Shown piece after piece: positions 7,278 to 15,680 of a stretch of DNA of 18,520 nt. The DNA lies in assembly GCA_040007095.1 (NCBI GenBank), contig JBDTVS010000236.1, positions 1-18,520 of the forward strand. The letters are read 5' to 3'. Position 1 is the stretch's first letter, and each line of letters begins with the position of its first letter. The position numbers and the translations under genes are program-made. This stretch comes from JBDTVS01 sp040007095 (GTDB lineage Bacteria; Acidobacteriota; Vicinamibacteria; Vicinamibacterales; CAVVIG01). The notes below the pieces were generated by a model. That model ran no database searches and was not told the DNA's origin. It was given only the letters and a program-made list of their open reading frames with translations.

Positions 7278-10200
7278 ATGATTAGCCGCCTCATTGAAGC
7301 ATCCCTTCGCAATCGATTCATCGTGATTGCGATTTTCGTGGCACTCGCCGGCTGGGGCTGGTGGGCCCTGATATCCACGCCCGTCGACGCGATTCCCGAC
7401 CTCTCCGACAACCAGGTCATCGTCTTCACCGACTGGCCGGGCCACAGCCCGCAGGAGGTCGAGGACCAGGTGACGTACCCACTGACCACTCGCCTCCAGG
7501 GATTGGCGGGCGTTCGTGTCGTCCGCTCTCAGTCCGCCTTCGGTTTCTCGATGATCTACGTCGTGTTCGAGGATCAGATCGACTTGTATTTCGCGAGGGC
7601 CCGCGTGCTCGAGCGCATGAACCTGGTCGGCAAGCTCCTGCCCACCGGCGTCGTGCCCACGCTGGGTCCGGATGCCACCGGCGTGGGTCACGTCTTCTGG
7701 TACACGCTCGAGAGTCCGACGCACTCGTTACGAGAGCTCCGCACGTTGCAGGACTGGTTCGTGCGGAACCAGCTCAACGCCGTTCCCGGCGTGGCCGAGG
7801 TGGCCTCGGTGGGCGGGCACGTGCAGCAATACCAGATCGACGTCGACCCCAACCGGCTGCGCACCTTCAAGCTGTCGCTGGGCGCCGTGGTCGAGGCAGT
7901 GAGGCGGAGCAATGTCAACGTCGGCGGCAACGTGCTCGACGCCAACGGTGCCTGGTCGATTGTCCGAGGCATCGGCTTGATTCAGTCGGTCGAGGACATC
8001 GAGAACATCGTGCTCGGCTCGACCAACGGCGTGCCGATCTTCGTGAAGCAGATCGCGACCGTACAGATCGGCAACGCGTTTCGCGTGGGCTCCCTCGTGA
8101 AGGGGACGAAGGAGGCGGTGGGTGGGGTCATCGTCGCCAGAACGGGTGTCAACACCAAGGCCGTCATCGACCTGGTGAAAGCCCGCATCGCGCAGATCCA
8201 ACCGGGGCTGCCTCCGGGCGTGCGGCTCGTGCCCTTCTACGACCGGTCGACCCTCATCAGTCAGACGGTCGGCACGCTGCGCACGGCGCTCCTTGAGGAG
8301 ATCGTCCTGGTGACGCTCGCGCACGTCGTGTTCCTGATGCACTTCCGATCGATCTTGATCGTCACGATCCCCTTGCCGCTCGCCGTCCTCGCCGCGTTTC
8401 TGGGCATGTACTACGCGGGCTTGTCGTCGAACATCATGAGCCTCTCCGGCATCGCGATCGCGATTGGCGTGCTGGTCGACGCGGGCATCGTCGTCACCGA
8501 GAACGCGTTCCGCTTCCTTGAACAGCGGGCCGTTGATCCGCGGGATCGCGCGCGCGTGTGGCAGACGGTGCTCGAGTCGACCCGGCTGGTCGGGCGGCCC
8601 GTGTTCTTCTCGATGGCGATCATCGTGCTGGCATTCGTGCCGGTCTTCGCGCTGACCGGGCAGGAAGGCAAGCTGTTCCACCCGCTGGCGTTCACCAAAA
8701 CCTTCGCGGTGCTGGCCGCGACGGTCATCAGCGTGACGCTCGTGCCTGTGCTCTGCAGTCTTCTGCTTGGCGGGACGTTTCACGCCGAGGACGCCAATCC
8801 GGTGATGCGCGCCTTGCGCCGGATTTACCAGCCGACGTTGGGCTGGGCGCTCGCCCATCGCGGCCTGACCGTCGCCGCGGCGGCGCTGCTCTTTGGCGGC
8901 GCACTGCTCCTCGCCCGCGGCATCGGGAACGAGTTCATGCCGCCGCTCGACGAAGGCGATCTGATGTTCATGCCCATCGCCGACCCGAGCATCTCGCTCG
9001 AGGAGAACACGAACATTGCGGTGCGGCAGAACGCGGCGCTCCAGACCTTCGCTGAGGTCGATTACGTCGTGGCCAAGGTGGCCCGCGCCGACACATCCAC
9101 CGATCCGTCACCGCTCAACATGACGGAAACCATCGTCCACCTGAAGCCGCGCGACCAGTGGCGCAAGGGGACGACGCCGGCCAGCCTGAGAGCCGAGATG
9201 AGCCGCGCGGTCCTGCTGCCAGGCGTGTCGACTGTCTGGACCATGCCGATCATCAACCGGATCGACATGCTTACGACGGGCATCCGCTCGGAAGTGGGCG
9301 TGAAGATCTTCGGGACCGATCTCGCGGTGCTCGAGGAACTGGCGCGCCACGTGGCCGATTCGTTGCGGCGCGTGCCAGGCGCATCGAACGTCTATCCCGA
9401 ACAGGTCACGAGCGGCCAGTACCTGAATATCACCGTCGACCGGCGGGCGGCCGCGCGATTCGGGCTCGGCGTCGGCGATATTCAGGAGGTCATCGAAACG
9501 GCCATCGGGGAGACCGAGCTGACCACGACCATTGAAGGCCGCGAGCGCTTCCCCGTGCGCGTGCGGTACGCGCCAGCCTACCGCGCGGACGCGCAAAGCG
9601 TGGGCCGGGTGCTCGTCGCGGGCCCCTCGGGCACCCAGACGCCACTCAGCCAGCTGGCGATGATCACCTCGGCGCGCGGGCCCACCATGATCTCCTCGGA
9701 GAACGGCCTGCTGCTGGCCACCGTGCTCCTCAACGTGCAGGGACGCGACGTCGGCAGCTTTGTGCAGGAGGCCCAGACGGCCGTCGCCAGGGACGTCGCG
9801 CTGCCTGCCGGCTACTTCCTCGGGTGGAGCGGGCGGTACGAGAACCAGGAGCACGCCAGGCAGCGATTACTGATCGTCGTGCCGATCGTGCTCGTCGTGA
9901 TCTTTGTCCTGCTCTATTTCACGTATCACTCGGCCGTCGAGGCGGCCCACGTGCTGCTGGCGGTGCCGTTCGCGCTCACGGGAGGGATCTATCTGCTGTG
10001 GTTGCTCGGCTACAACTTCTCGGTGGCCGTCTGGGTAGGCTTCATCGCGCTGTTCGGCACCGCCGTGCAGACCGGGGTCGTCATGGTCATCTACCTGGAG
10101 GAGGCCGTCGAACGCAGACGCACGGCAGACGGCGGCGTCCTCACCCGCGGCTCGCTGCGCGAGGCGGTGATGGAGGGCGCGTTGCTGCGGCTGCGTCCCA

Positions 10201-10895
10201 AGGTGATGACGGTCTCGACGGTGGTCGCGGGTCTCCTCCCCATCATGTGGAGCACTCGTGTCGGCGCCGAAGTCATGAAGCCACTCGCGACGCCCGTGCT
10301 CGGCGGCATGGTGTCGTCGCTCCTCCACGTGCTCATCGTGACGCCCGTCATCTTCTACTGGCTGCGGGCGCAGCACCTGCCTGCTGAAGCTGTCGCGTCG
10401 GAGTCCTCGCGGCCAGACACCCCGATCGATCGGCTCGAGAGGCGCCGCGGCCGCCGGTGGCTCATTCCTGGCGCGATCATCGCCGCGCTGGCCCTCGGCG
10501 GTGTCGGCCTCGGCCTGTGGCGAAGCCGTCCTGTCTCTCAGAACGCCGCCGCGGCGCCTTCCGGCCGAACGATCCACCAGACGCAGTCGGGGCAACTCGA
10601 CATCGCGATCACGTCGCCGACCGGGACGATCGCGCTGGGGCGAAACGCGTTCGCGATTGAATTCCGGGACGCGCACACGCACGCGCTCGTCGATGTCGGC
10701 ACGGTCAAGGGCGGCGCGACGATGAGCATGCCGGGCATGGCGATGTCGGGGGGGGTGGCGATTACGCCGAGCGGGATGCCGGGGCAGTATGTCGCCAGCG
10801 GCGAGTTCGGCATGGCCGCCGTGTGGCGGATGACGCTCGAATGGCAGGGGCAGGGCGGTGGGGGGTCGGTTGCGTTCGAGGTAACGGTGCAATGA
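7278..10895 (+). CDS. cusA: Heavy-metal efflux RND pump (CusA/CzcA family) with C-terminal YtkA/FixH-like domain
   Basis: This encodes 1205 residues; family members usually have about 1040. The protein exports metal ions across the periplasm and outer membrane, driven by protons. Residues 1 to about 1035 align by eye with E. coli CusA along the whole length. Asp401 in GVLVDAGIVVTEN is the transmembrane proton-relay Asp, and Lys975 in RLRPKVMTV is also kept; the relay Glu of CusA is Gln931 here. Met615 (LNMTET) and Met664 (IDMLTTG) correspond to two of CusA's metal-binding methionines, favouring Cu(I)/Ag(I). After a linker comes an extra helix (1061-1082) and a periplasmic domain (about 1100-1205) with the YtkA/FixH pattern, including MSMPGMAM (1149-1156). 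Translation starts at ATG 7278 with a weak ribosome-binding site. The stop overlaps the channel gene as ATGA. The CusA rather than CzcA name is tentative. Confidence 0.95.
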   Translation: MISRLIEASLRNRFIVIAIFVALAGWGWWALISTPVDAIPDLSDNQVIVFTDWPGHSPQEVEDQVTYPLTTRLQGLAGVRVVRSQSAFGFSMIYVVFEDQIDLYFARARVLERMNLVGKLLPTGVVPTLGPDATGVGHVFWYTLESPTHSLRELRTLQDWFVRNQLNAVPGVAEVASVGGHVQQYQIDVDPNRLRTFKLSLGAVVEAVRRSNVNVGGNVLDANGAWSIVRGIGLIQSVEDIENIVLGSTNGVPIFVKQIATVQIGNAFRVGSLVKGTKEAVGGVIVARTGVNTKAVIDLVKARIAQIQPGLPPGVRLVPFYDRSTLISQTVGTLRTALLEEIVLVTLAHVVFLMHFRSILIVTIPLPLAVLAAFLGMYYAGLSSNIMSLSGIAIAIGVLVDAGIVVTENAFRFLEQRAVDPRDRARVWQTVLESTRLVGRPVFFSMAIIVLAFVPVFALTGQEGKLFHPLAFTKTFAVLAATVISVTLVPVLCSLLLGGTFHAEDANPVMRALRRIYQPTLGWALAHRGLTVAAAALLFGGALLLARGIGNEFMPPLDEGDLMFMPIADPSISLEENTNIAVRQNAALQTFAEVDYVVAKVARADTSTDPSPLNMTETIVHLKPRDQWRKGTTPASLRAEMSRAVLLPGVSTVWTMPIINRIDMLTTGIRSEVGVKIFGTDLAVLEELARHVADSLRRVPGASNVYPEQVTSGQYLNITVDRRAAARFGLGVGDIQEVIETAIGETELTTTIEGRERFPVRVRYAPAYRADAQSVGRVLVAGPSGTQTPLSQLAMITSARGPTMISSENGLLLATVLLNVQGRDVGSFVQEAQTAVARDVALPAGYFLGWSGRYENQEHARQRLLIVVPIVLVVIFVLLYFTYHSAVEAAHVLLAVPFALTGGIYLLWLLGYNFSVAVWVGFIALFGTAVQTGVVMVIYLEEAVERRRTADGGVLTRGSLREAVMEGALLRLRPKVMTVSTVVAGLLPIMWSTRVGAEVMKPLATPVLGGMVSSLLHVLIVTPVIFYWLRAQHLPAEAVASESSRPDTPIDRLERRRGRRWLIPGAIIAALALGGVGLGLWRSRPVSQNAAAAPSGRTIHQTQSGQLDIAITSPTGTIALGRNAFAIEFRDAHTHALVDVGTVKGGATMSMPGMAMSGGVAITPSGMPGQYVASGEFGMAAVWRMTLEWQGQGGGGSVAFEVTVQ

Positions 10896-12226
10896 TGAAG
10901 TCGATAGTCGGCGCCCTTCTCTTCGTCGCCGTGCACGCGTGGTGTGTCGTCGTCACGGGCGCGCAGGTCGCCGGGGACGCAGGTACGGAACGATCGGCAA
11001 CGCTGTACATCGATCCCGTCAACGGACTGTCGGTCGAGCAGGCCATTGCGATGGGTTTGCAGGGCGAGCATGGACTCCTGGCCGCGCAGAGCGACGTGGA
11101 TGTCGCGCGCGGCCTGCGCGAGCAAGCCCGGTTGCGGCCCAATCCGATGGCGTCGATCCAGCGCCAGGAACAACTATCGGGACCTGATCATCTGACGACC
11201 GCCGAATTCGAGCTGCCGCTCGACCTGTTCCGCCGTGCGCCCCGCATCGCCACCGCCGAGCGCGCGCTCGAGGTCGCCGGGTACTCGGTCGCTGATCGGC
11301 AGCGTTTGCTGGCCTCGGCGATTCGGACCGCCTACGGCGAGCTGGCGGCCGCCGCGCGAGATCTCAACGTGAGCGACGACCTGATGACATCCACGCGCGG
11401 TAGCTACGAGCTGCTGCGCGCTCGCGTGGAACTGGGGGCCGCGGCGGCCCTCGAGCGCAACCGCGTCGAGGTGGAGCTGCGTCGGCTCGACGCCCAGCGC
11501 CTCCTGCAGGCCGGAAAGGCGGACGCCGCGCTCATCGAACTGAAGCGTCTTCTCGGCCTGGGCCCGCGTGAACCGCTCACCGTGCGCGACACACTGGACA
11601 CGCTGGTCGAAGCGGTGATTGCGGTCACCGCGCCGGCGGCGGCCGCCGCCGTAGCCGCGCGGCCCGACGTGCGGGAAGCGGCGGCCCGCGTTCGGCTGGC
11701 CGACGCCCGGGTCGACCAGGCGCGGAGCGAAGGGCGCTTTGACGTCAGTCTGGTCGGCAGCTACATGTTGATGGATTTCAGCTTTCCGCAGATGGCCTTC
11801 GGTCCAACCGGCGCGCTCGAACCGATTCAGGGCACCTTCCACAACCTGACGGCCGGCGCGAAGGTGACCATGCCGCTCCGCAACCGCAACGAAGGGACCA
11901 TCGCCGCCGCGCGAGCCGAGCGCACCGGCGCCGAACACACGCGTCGTGCACGTGAACTGTCGGCCGAAGCAGAGGTCGCCTCGGCCCTGGCCCGCGACGA
12001 GCGGGCGCGGCTCGCGCTGGCCGTCTACACATCCGGCGTGCGCACGCTGTCGCGCCAGAATCTCGACGTGGTGCGTCAAGCCTACGAGCTCGGCCGCGGT
12101 TCGCTCAGCGATGTCCTCGCGGAACAACGGCGATACCTGGAAGTGGAAATGACGTTCACCGACACGCTCAGGGCGGCCTTCGAAGCGCGCACCGCACTGA
12201 CGCAGGCGCTGGGAGAAGTGCGATGA
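10892..12226 (+). CDS. TolC-family outer-membrane efflux channel (CusC-like)
   Basis: This encodes 444 residues. The ATG at 10892 overlaps the pump's stop as ATGA; a second ATG follows at 10895. A longer frame upstream lies inside the pump gene and is rejected. Residues 1-25 form a signal peptide. The rest has two repeats of the outer-membrane efflux protein type: long Ala/Leu/Arg-rich helices with LRPNP near residue 85, a beta segment ending in MPLRNRNEG in the second half, and the typical closing helix with YELGRGSLSDVLAEQRRYLE. E. coli CusC is a lipoprotein, but no lipobox cysteine is visible here. It should form the outer-membrane duct of the tripartite metal exporter with the pump before it and the adaptor after it. 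Confidence 0.93.
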   Translation: MMKSIVGALLFVAVHAWCVVVTGAQVAGDAGTERSATLYIDPVNGLSVEQAIAMGLQGEHGLLAAQSDVDVARGLREQARLRPNPMASIQRQEQLSGPDHLTTAEFELPLDLFRRAPRIATAERALEVAGYSVADRQRLLASAIRTAYGELAAAARDLNVSDDLMTSTRGSYELLRARVELGAAAALERNRVEVELRRLDAQRLLQAGKADAALIELKRLLGLGPREPLTVRDTLDTLVEAVIAVTAPAAAAAVAARPDVREAAARVRLADARVDQARSEGRFDVSLVGSYMLMDFSFPQMAFGPTGALEPIQGTFHNLTAGAKVTMPLRNRNEGTIAAARAERTGAEHTRRARELSAEAEVASALARDERARLALAVYTSGVRTLSRQNLDVVRQAYELGRGSLSDVLAEQRRYLEVEMTFTDTLRAAFEARTALTQALGEVR

Positions 12227-13515
12227 GAACCGAGGTTGGTCGAACCGCGAGGTGGCCCGCTCTGGTCATGTCGGCGGTCGCGTTGGTCGCGCTCGGCGCC
12301 ACCGGCAGCTACATCTTGATGCGTGGCTCCATACCCGCCGCGCACGACGGGGCGGCGCTCCACGAACAGGACACACCGGCGCGCACCGCGGCCCTCGTCG
12401 CCGCAACCGCCGCGGAGGGCCCGCTCCCCGACGTGACGCTGACGTTGACGCCCGAGGCGGTGCAGCGGGCGGGCATCACGATGACGCCGGTGCGCCGCCG
12501 AGCCGTCGCCGGCGCCATCCGCGTCCCCGGCAACGTGGAGCCGAACGCGTATCGCCAGGTGGTCGCCACCTCGCTCGTGGCCGGACGTCTCACCAGCGTC
12601 TCAGTGGCGCTCGGTGATCGCGTCGCACGCGGGCAACTGCTCGCCGAGGTCTACAGCCCGGAGCTTGCCGACGTCGAGACGCGGTATCTGACGATGCTGG
12701 CGGAATTCGACGCGGCGCACCAGCAGCTGAGCCGAATGGAGCGACTGGTGGAGATTGGCGCCGCGAGCGCGCAGGAGCTTGAAACGGCCCGGACCGGCCA
12801 CATGACGCACGACACCGACGTCCAGGGCGCGCGCGCCAGGCTCACGCTGCTGGGGCTCGGCGCCGACGAGATCGCCAGGCTCAAGTCGGCCTCCGACATC
12901 ACGGCGACGGTCGGCGTGGCGGCGGCGCTCTCGGGCGTCGTGACCAAGCGCGACGCGAACGTCGGCATGAACGTGGACCCGGCCACCCAGCTCTTCACCA
13001 TCGTCGATCTGTCCTCGGTGTGGGTAATTGCCGAGCTGTACGAGCGCGACTTCCCTGCGGTCACCATCGGCCGCCCGGTGACCGTCACGACCGCCGCCTA
13101 CCCGGGCTTGGCGTTGCAGGGCACGGTAAGTTACATCGACCCGCGGGTCAGCGCGGACACGCGAACCGCGAAGCTGCGCGTCGAAGTGCCCAACGCGGGA
13201 CAGCAGCTTCGCCTCGGCATGTTCGTCGACGTCTCGGTGACTGGCGCGGCGGCGGAAGCCCTGGTGGTGCCCCGCGCGGCGGTCCAGACGGTTGGCGGCC
13301 GGCAGGTGGTCTATCTGGCGACTCCACAACAACCGGGCACGTTCATCGAGCGTGACGTCCAACTCGGCGAGACCATCGGTGCGGACGTGCAGATCACCTC
13401 GGGAGTCGAAGCAGGCGACTCCGTCGTCGGCCAAGGAAGTTTTTCGCTGCGTGCCGAACGAGAGCGACTGGGACTACGCAGCAGCGTCGGTGCGCCGGTC
13501 CCGCACCAGCACTGA
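12223..13515 (+). CDS. cusB: Periplasmic adaptor of the RND metal exporter (CusB-type membrane fusion protein)
   Basis: This encodes 430 residues. The start ATG overlaps the channel gene's stop as ATGA, so the three exporter genes are one translationally linked unit. A membrane segment lies at residues 12-33. The lipoyl/barrel-sandwich domain is split: the first half near 112-145 (ending GQLLAEVYSPEL) and the second near 226-262 (SGVVTKRDANVGMNV, then VDLSSVWV). Between them is the alpha-helical hairpin that contacts the channel. A beta-barrel and membrane-proximal domain complete the protein, which ends in a PHQH tail. The Met-rich N-terminal metal site of E. coli CusB is not obvious, although the fused Met-rich domain on the pump might take over that role. 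That idea is inference. Confidence 0.93.
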   Translation: MRTEVGRTARWPALVMSAVALVALGATGSYILMRGSIPAAHDGAALHEQDTPARTAALVAATAAEGPLPDVTLTLTPEAVQRAGITMTPVRRRAVAGAIRVPGNVEPNAYRQVVATSLVAGRLTSVSVALGDRVARGQLLAEVYSPELADVETRYLTMLAEFDAAHQQLSRMERLVEIGAASAQELETARTGHMTHDTDVQGARARLTLLGLGADEIARLKSASDITATVGVAAALSGVVTKRDANVGMNVDPATQLFTIVDLSSVWVIAELYERDFPAVTIGRPVTVTTAAYPGLALQGTVSYIDPRVSADTRTAKLRVEVPNAGQQLRLGMFVDVSVTGAAAEALVVPRAAVQTVGGRQVVYLATPQQPGTFIERDVQLGETIGADVQITSGVEAGDSVVGQGSFSLRAERERLGLRSSVGAPVPHQH

Positions 13516-13642
13516 GGGACCACGTCCAGCCAAGCGCCACCCTCAGCGAACCGAGTGGTCGAGCCACGATGACGTTCGTCCGGCTTGGCCAGGGCGGTTG
13601 TCATAGCGCCGACCCGGTTGAAGAGGACGAGCCGTTCCGCGC

Positions 13643-13672
13643 TCGGGCGCTGTCAACGCGCGCCCGAATTTT
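13643..13672 (+). terminator. Candidate intrinsic terminator of the metal-efflux operon
   Basis: TCGGGCGC (13643-13650) and GCGCCCGA (13660-13667) form a perfect 8-bp GC-rich stem with a 9-nt loop, followed by ATTTT. It lies about 130 bp downstream of the adaptor's stop codon in the right orientation. The T-run is short, so strength is uncertain. Confidence 0.45.
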
Positions 13673-13773
13673 CGTCGACCTTCATGCTCGGGTCCTCGTT
13701 CCTGCCGGTCAGTGCGAGCGCGTCGAACGGTTGTGCCGATGCGCGTGGCGTCCGCCCGTCCCGCAAGATTGAC

Positions 13774-13917
13774 TCAGAGCGCGAGCGTTGGATCGACACG
13801 CGCCGCGCGGGCCTGGGACGTACGCTGCCAGAAGGCCACCGCCATCACAACGGTCACAACCGCCGCGATCGTCGTTGGATCGCTCGGGGCGACGTCGCCA
13901 CGCGTGATGCTCTGCGG
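13774..13917 (-). pseudogene. Decayed C-terminal fragment of an FtsX/MacB-like ABC permease
   Basis: On the minus strand one frame reads DVAPSDPTTIAAVVTVVMAV and ends ARAARVDPTLAL followed by TGA at 13776-13774. In between, the neighbouring frame supplies LLAAYVP. Joined, these give the standard end of acidobacterial MacB-like permeases: SPTDP, a last membrane helix, Y-[LV]-PARRAARVDP-x-x-AL. Thus two small frameshifts interrupt about 45 recognisable codons, and nothing of the roughly 750 upstream residues is present because the next gene begins directly. I read it as a relic of a once larger permease gene partly deleted by rearrangement. The motif resemblance is from memory of the family. 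Confidence 0.55.
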
Positions 13918-13950
13918 ATTGCCGCGCCAGTTCCCGACTCCGGGGCCGTG

Positions 13951-14838
13951 CTACTGCTGCTCTCCCCGTCCGCCGCGGGGCACCGGCGGCGGTGCTACGT
14001 ACTTGTCCTTCAGTTTCTTGCGGTACTCGGGATAAATCGTTTCCGGACCGCCTTGCACCGCCTCGATCGGAATGTTCCACCGCTGGGTGGGCTCGTTCAC
14101 GAAGGGTTGCTTGCCTGGCAGGTAGTGCAGCACGAGTGCCGGGTTCTCGTGCAGGCGCGGCAGTTCTTCGATCGGCTCGCACGCGGTCAGTGGGAAGTTG
14201 TTTGGATTCGTCGTCAGCCGGAAGATCTCCGTGAGCACGTAGGGCTCTGCGAGATACACCGGATCTTCGAGGATGCCGGTGAGCGTCAGGATGTCGCCGT
14301 GCCGGTCGAAGCGATACGTCATCGTCGCCCGATCGCTGCTGAAGGCGCGATGACGTTTCATGTCGCCCATCTTGAAGTGCGTAGTGACGGCCGTCAGCGT
14401 GTCGCCTTGCCACTCGCCCGTCGTGAACCCGCCATGAGAGTGCGGCGCGTATTGGGACGGGCGCGGCCGGCCGTCCATCCAGATCATCGTGCCGTCACGA
14501 TCGCCCCATCCGGCAATATTCCACCCGAGCAGCCGGGTCGTGATCGGATCCTGCACGATCGAGATCTGCAGCGGGAACGGACCGGTAATTGCGTAGAGCG
14601 GCGGGTACATCTGGCACTGGCGCTCGGTCGCCGATAGTGACGCGATGTCGTAGCTGAGCGCTTTCGCGCGGCCGTCTGCGCTCAGCGGAATGCCCAGCAG
14701 ATCGTTCTGAAACGGGGAGTTGCCGTTGTCCGATTGCGAGCTGCGCACCCACGTGCCAGTCAGATCGATCTGAGCGAACGCCGGAGCCGTCGGCAGCATC
14801 GCCGCCAGGATGAACGCAGCCCATAGAATTCGACGCAC
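13951..14838 (-). CDS. Exported DLTG-motif protein, copy 2 (unknown function)
   Basis: This encodes 295 residues from a GTG at 14838, preceded by AAAGGG about 7 nt upstream. A GTG at 14859 is an alternative, and the still longer frame overlaps the upstream gene and is rejected. A signal peptide (1-22, ending AFA) leads to a mature protein opening QIDLTGTWV. Further on it has RQCQMYPP (Cys75) and an ILEDPVYL segment in the C-terminal third, with a second cysteine in LTACEP. The copy-1 protein upstream has the same order of motifs, so the two are probably distant paralogues, perhaps beta-rich with one disulfide. Such proteins are frequent and unnamed in Acidobacteriota genomes, as far as I know. 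The gene starts 23 bp after the copy-1 stop and is likely the last gene of the operon. Confidence 0.85.
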   Translation of the reverse strand: MRRILWAAFILAAMLPTAPAFAQIDLTGTWVRSSQSDNGNSPFQNDLLGIPLSADGRAKALSYDIASLSATERQCQMYPPLYAITGPFPLQISIVQDPITTRLLGWNIAGWGDRDGTMIWMDGRPRPSQYAPHSHGGFTTGEWQGDTLTAVTTHFKMGDMKRHRAFSSDRATMTYRFDRHGDILTLTGILEDPVYLAEPYVLTEIFRLTTNPNNFPLTACEPIEELPRLHENPALVLHYLPGKQPFVNEPTQRWNIPIEAVQGGPETIYPEYRKKLKDKYVAPPPVPRGGRGEQQ

Positions 14839-14861
14839 GGCCTTGCCCTTTCTGATCACAG

Positions 14862-15680
14862 TTACCACCGCGACGAGCACGGCGTCGGATCCCACTTGGC
14901 GCCATTCGCCTCTTTCTTGAACACCGGCGCGATCAGCTTCACGTTTCGAAGGTTCTGGGGATCTTCGATCTGCTGCGTAATCGTCAGCCACTCTTCGCCG
15001 TTCGGCCGCTTATACCTATCCCAGTGTTCGGTCAGCACGGCGTTCTGGCTGTAGGGGACGCCATTCTTGCGTAAATACCCGGCACGGATTTGATTGGTGA
15101 CGACGCGCAGCGATCCGCCGCCCGGTCGCACCGGTGGTGCGCCCCCGGCGGTGCGGTCTGCGGGGCGGAAGATCAGCGGCACGTTGCCGCGCGGCGTCTG
15201 CCACTGCGCCAGCGACACGCCTTGCCAGGTCCGGGGCGCGTTCGCGGGGGCCTGGTAGTCGCCGAAGTGGAAGAGACGCGTCTGTGTGCCTGCGTCCGTC
15301 TCGACCTTCAACGTGTTATCGTCCTGCCACGTGATGTGCAGCCGCCCGGGGACGCTCATCAAGGCGGGCGCGCCGTACGATCGGCACTGCTCGCCCGCGG
15401 CTTCGTCCTTCGCGGGGTCCCAGGCGTCGGCGATCTTGATCGCCTCAGGGGTCAACTGGAAGCCCTGGAAATCACCTTTGGCGGGCGTCACCATCCGCCA
15501 CCGCCAGTCCTGCGTCACGATCGAGACCCAATAACCGGTGAGGTCGAAGGGCGCGGCGGCGCGCGGCGGCGGGGCTGGCGGCTGGGCGCCACCGCGACCG
15601 CGTTGTGCGTCAACGCGCCCCGAGAACGCGAGCGCCATCAGCCCAGCGATCGCGGCGATCGAGATCGGCGCACGGCTCAT
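14862..15680 (-). CDS. Exported DLTG-motif protein, copy 1 (unknown function)
   Basis: This encodes 272 residues. The ATG at 15680 has an AAAGGA ribosome-binding site about 6 nt before it, and it overlaps the metallo-beta-lactamase-fold gene's stop as ATGA; the longer frame upstream lies inside that gene. Residues 1-25 are a signal peptide (ending VDA). A Gly/Pro/Ala-rich linker (26-44) precedes FDLTGYWVS (45-53). Other landmarks are GEQCRSYGAP (Cys99), RLHITWQDD, TWQGVSLAQWQ, an LTEHWDRY segment, QQIEDPQNL and a C-terminal Cys268. Several of these line up with copy 2. No catalytic motif is known to me. Translational coupling to the metallo-beta-lactamase-fold protein suggests that both act on the same extracytoplasmic substrate. 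Confidence 0.85.
   Translation of the reverse strand: MSRAPISIAAIAGLMALAFSGRVDAQRGRGGAQPPAPPPRAAAPFDLTGYWVSIVTQDWRWRMVTPAKGDFQGFQLTPEAIKIADAWDPAKDEAAGEQCRSYGAPALMSVPGRLHITWQDDNTLKVETDAGTQTRLFHFGDYQAPANAPRTWQGVSLAQWQTPRGNVPLIFRPADRTAGGAPPVRPGGGSLRVVTNQIRAGYLRKNGVPYSQNAVLTEHWDRYKRPNGEEWLTITQQIEDPQNLRNVKLIAPVFKKEANGAKWDPTPCSSRW

Larger units (their letters stand above)
13516..13950. other. Intergenic region after the metal-efflux operon
   Basis: No intact gene is seen. The region holds a candidate terminator at 13643-13672 and a decayed permease C-terminus at about 13774-13917 on the minus strand. Open frames on the plus strand here are Arg-rich and lack motifs. Confidence 0.5.

Noticed and set aside
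7728..8858. 376-codon open frame on the minus strand
   Set aside because: Entirely antisense to the RND pump, which is unmistakable; the shadow product is Arg/Asp/His-rich.
13585..14637. Long open frame of 350 codons on the plus strand
   Set aside because: Antisense to the exported DLTG copy-2 gene. The product is Arg/His-rich with no motif, whereas the minus-strand gene has a signal peptide and ribosome-binding site.
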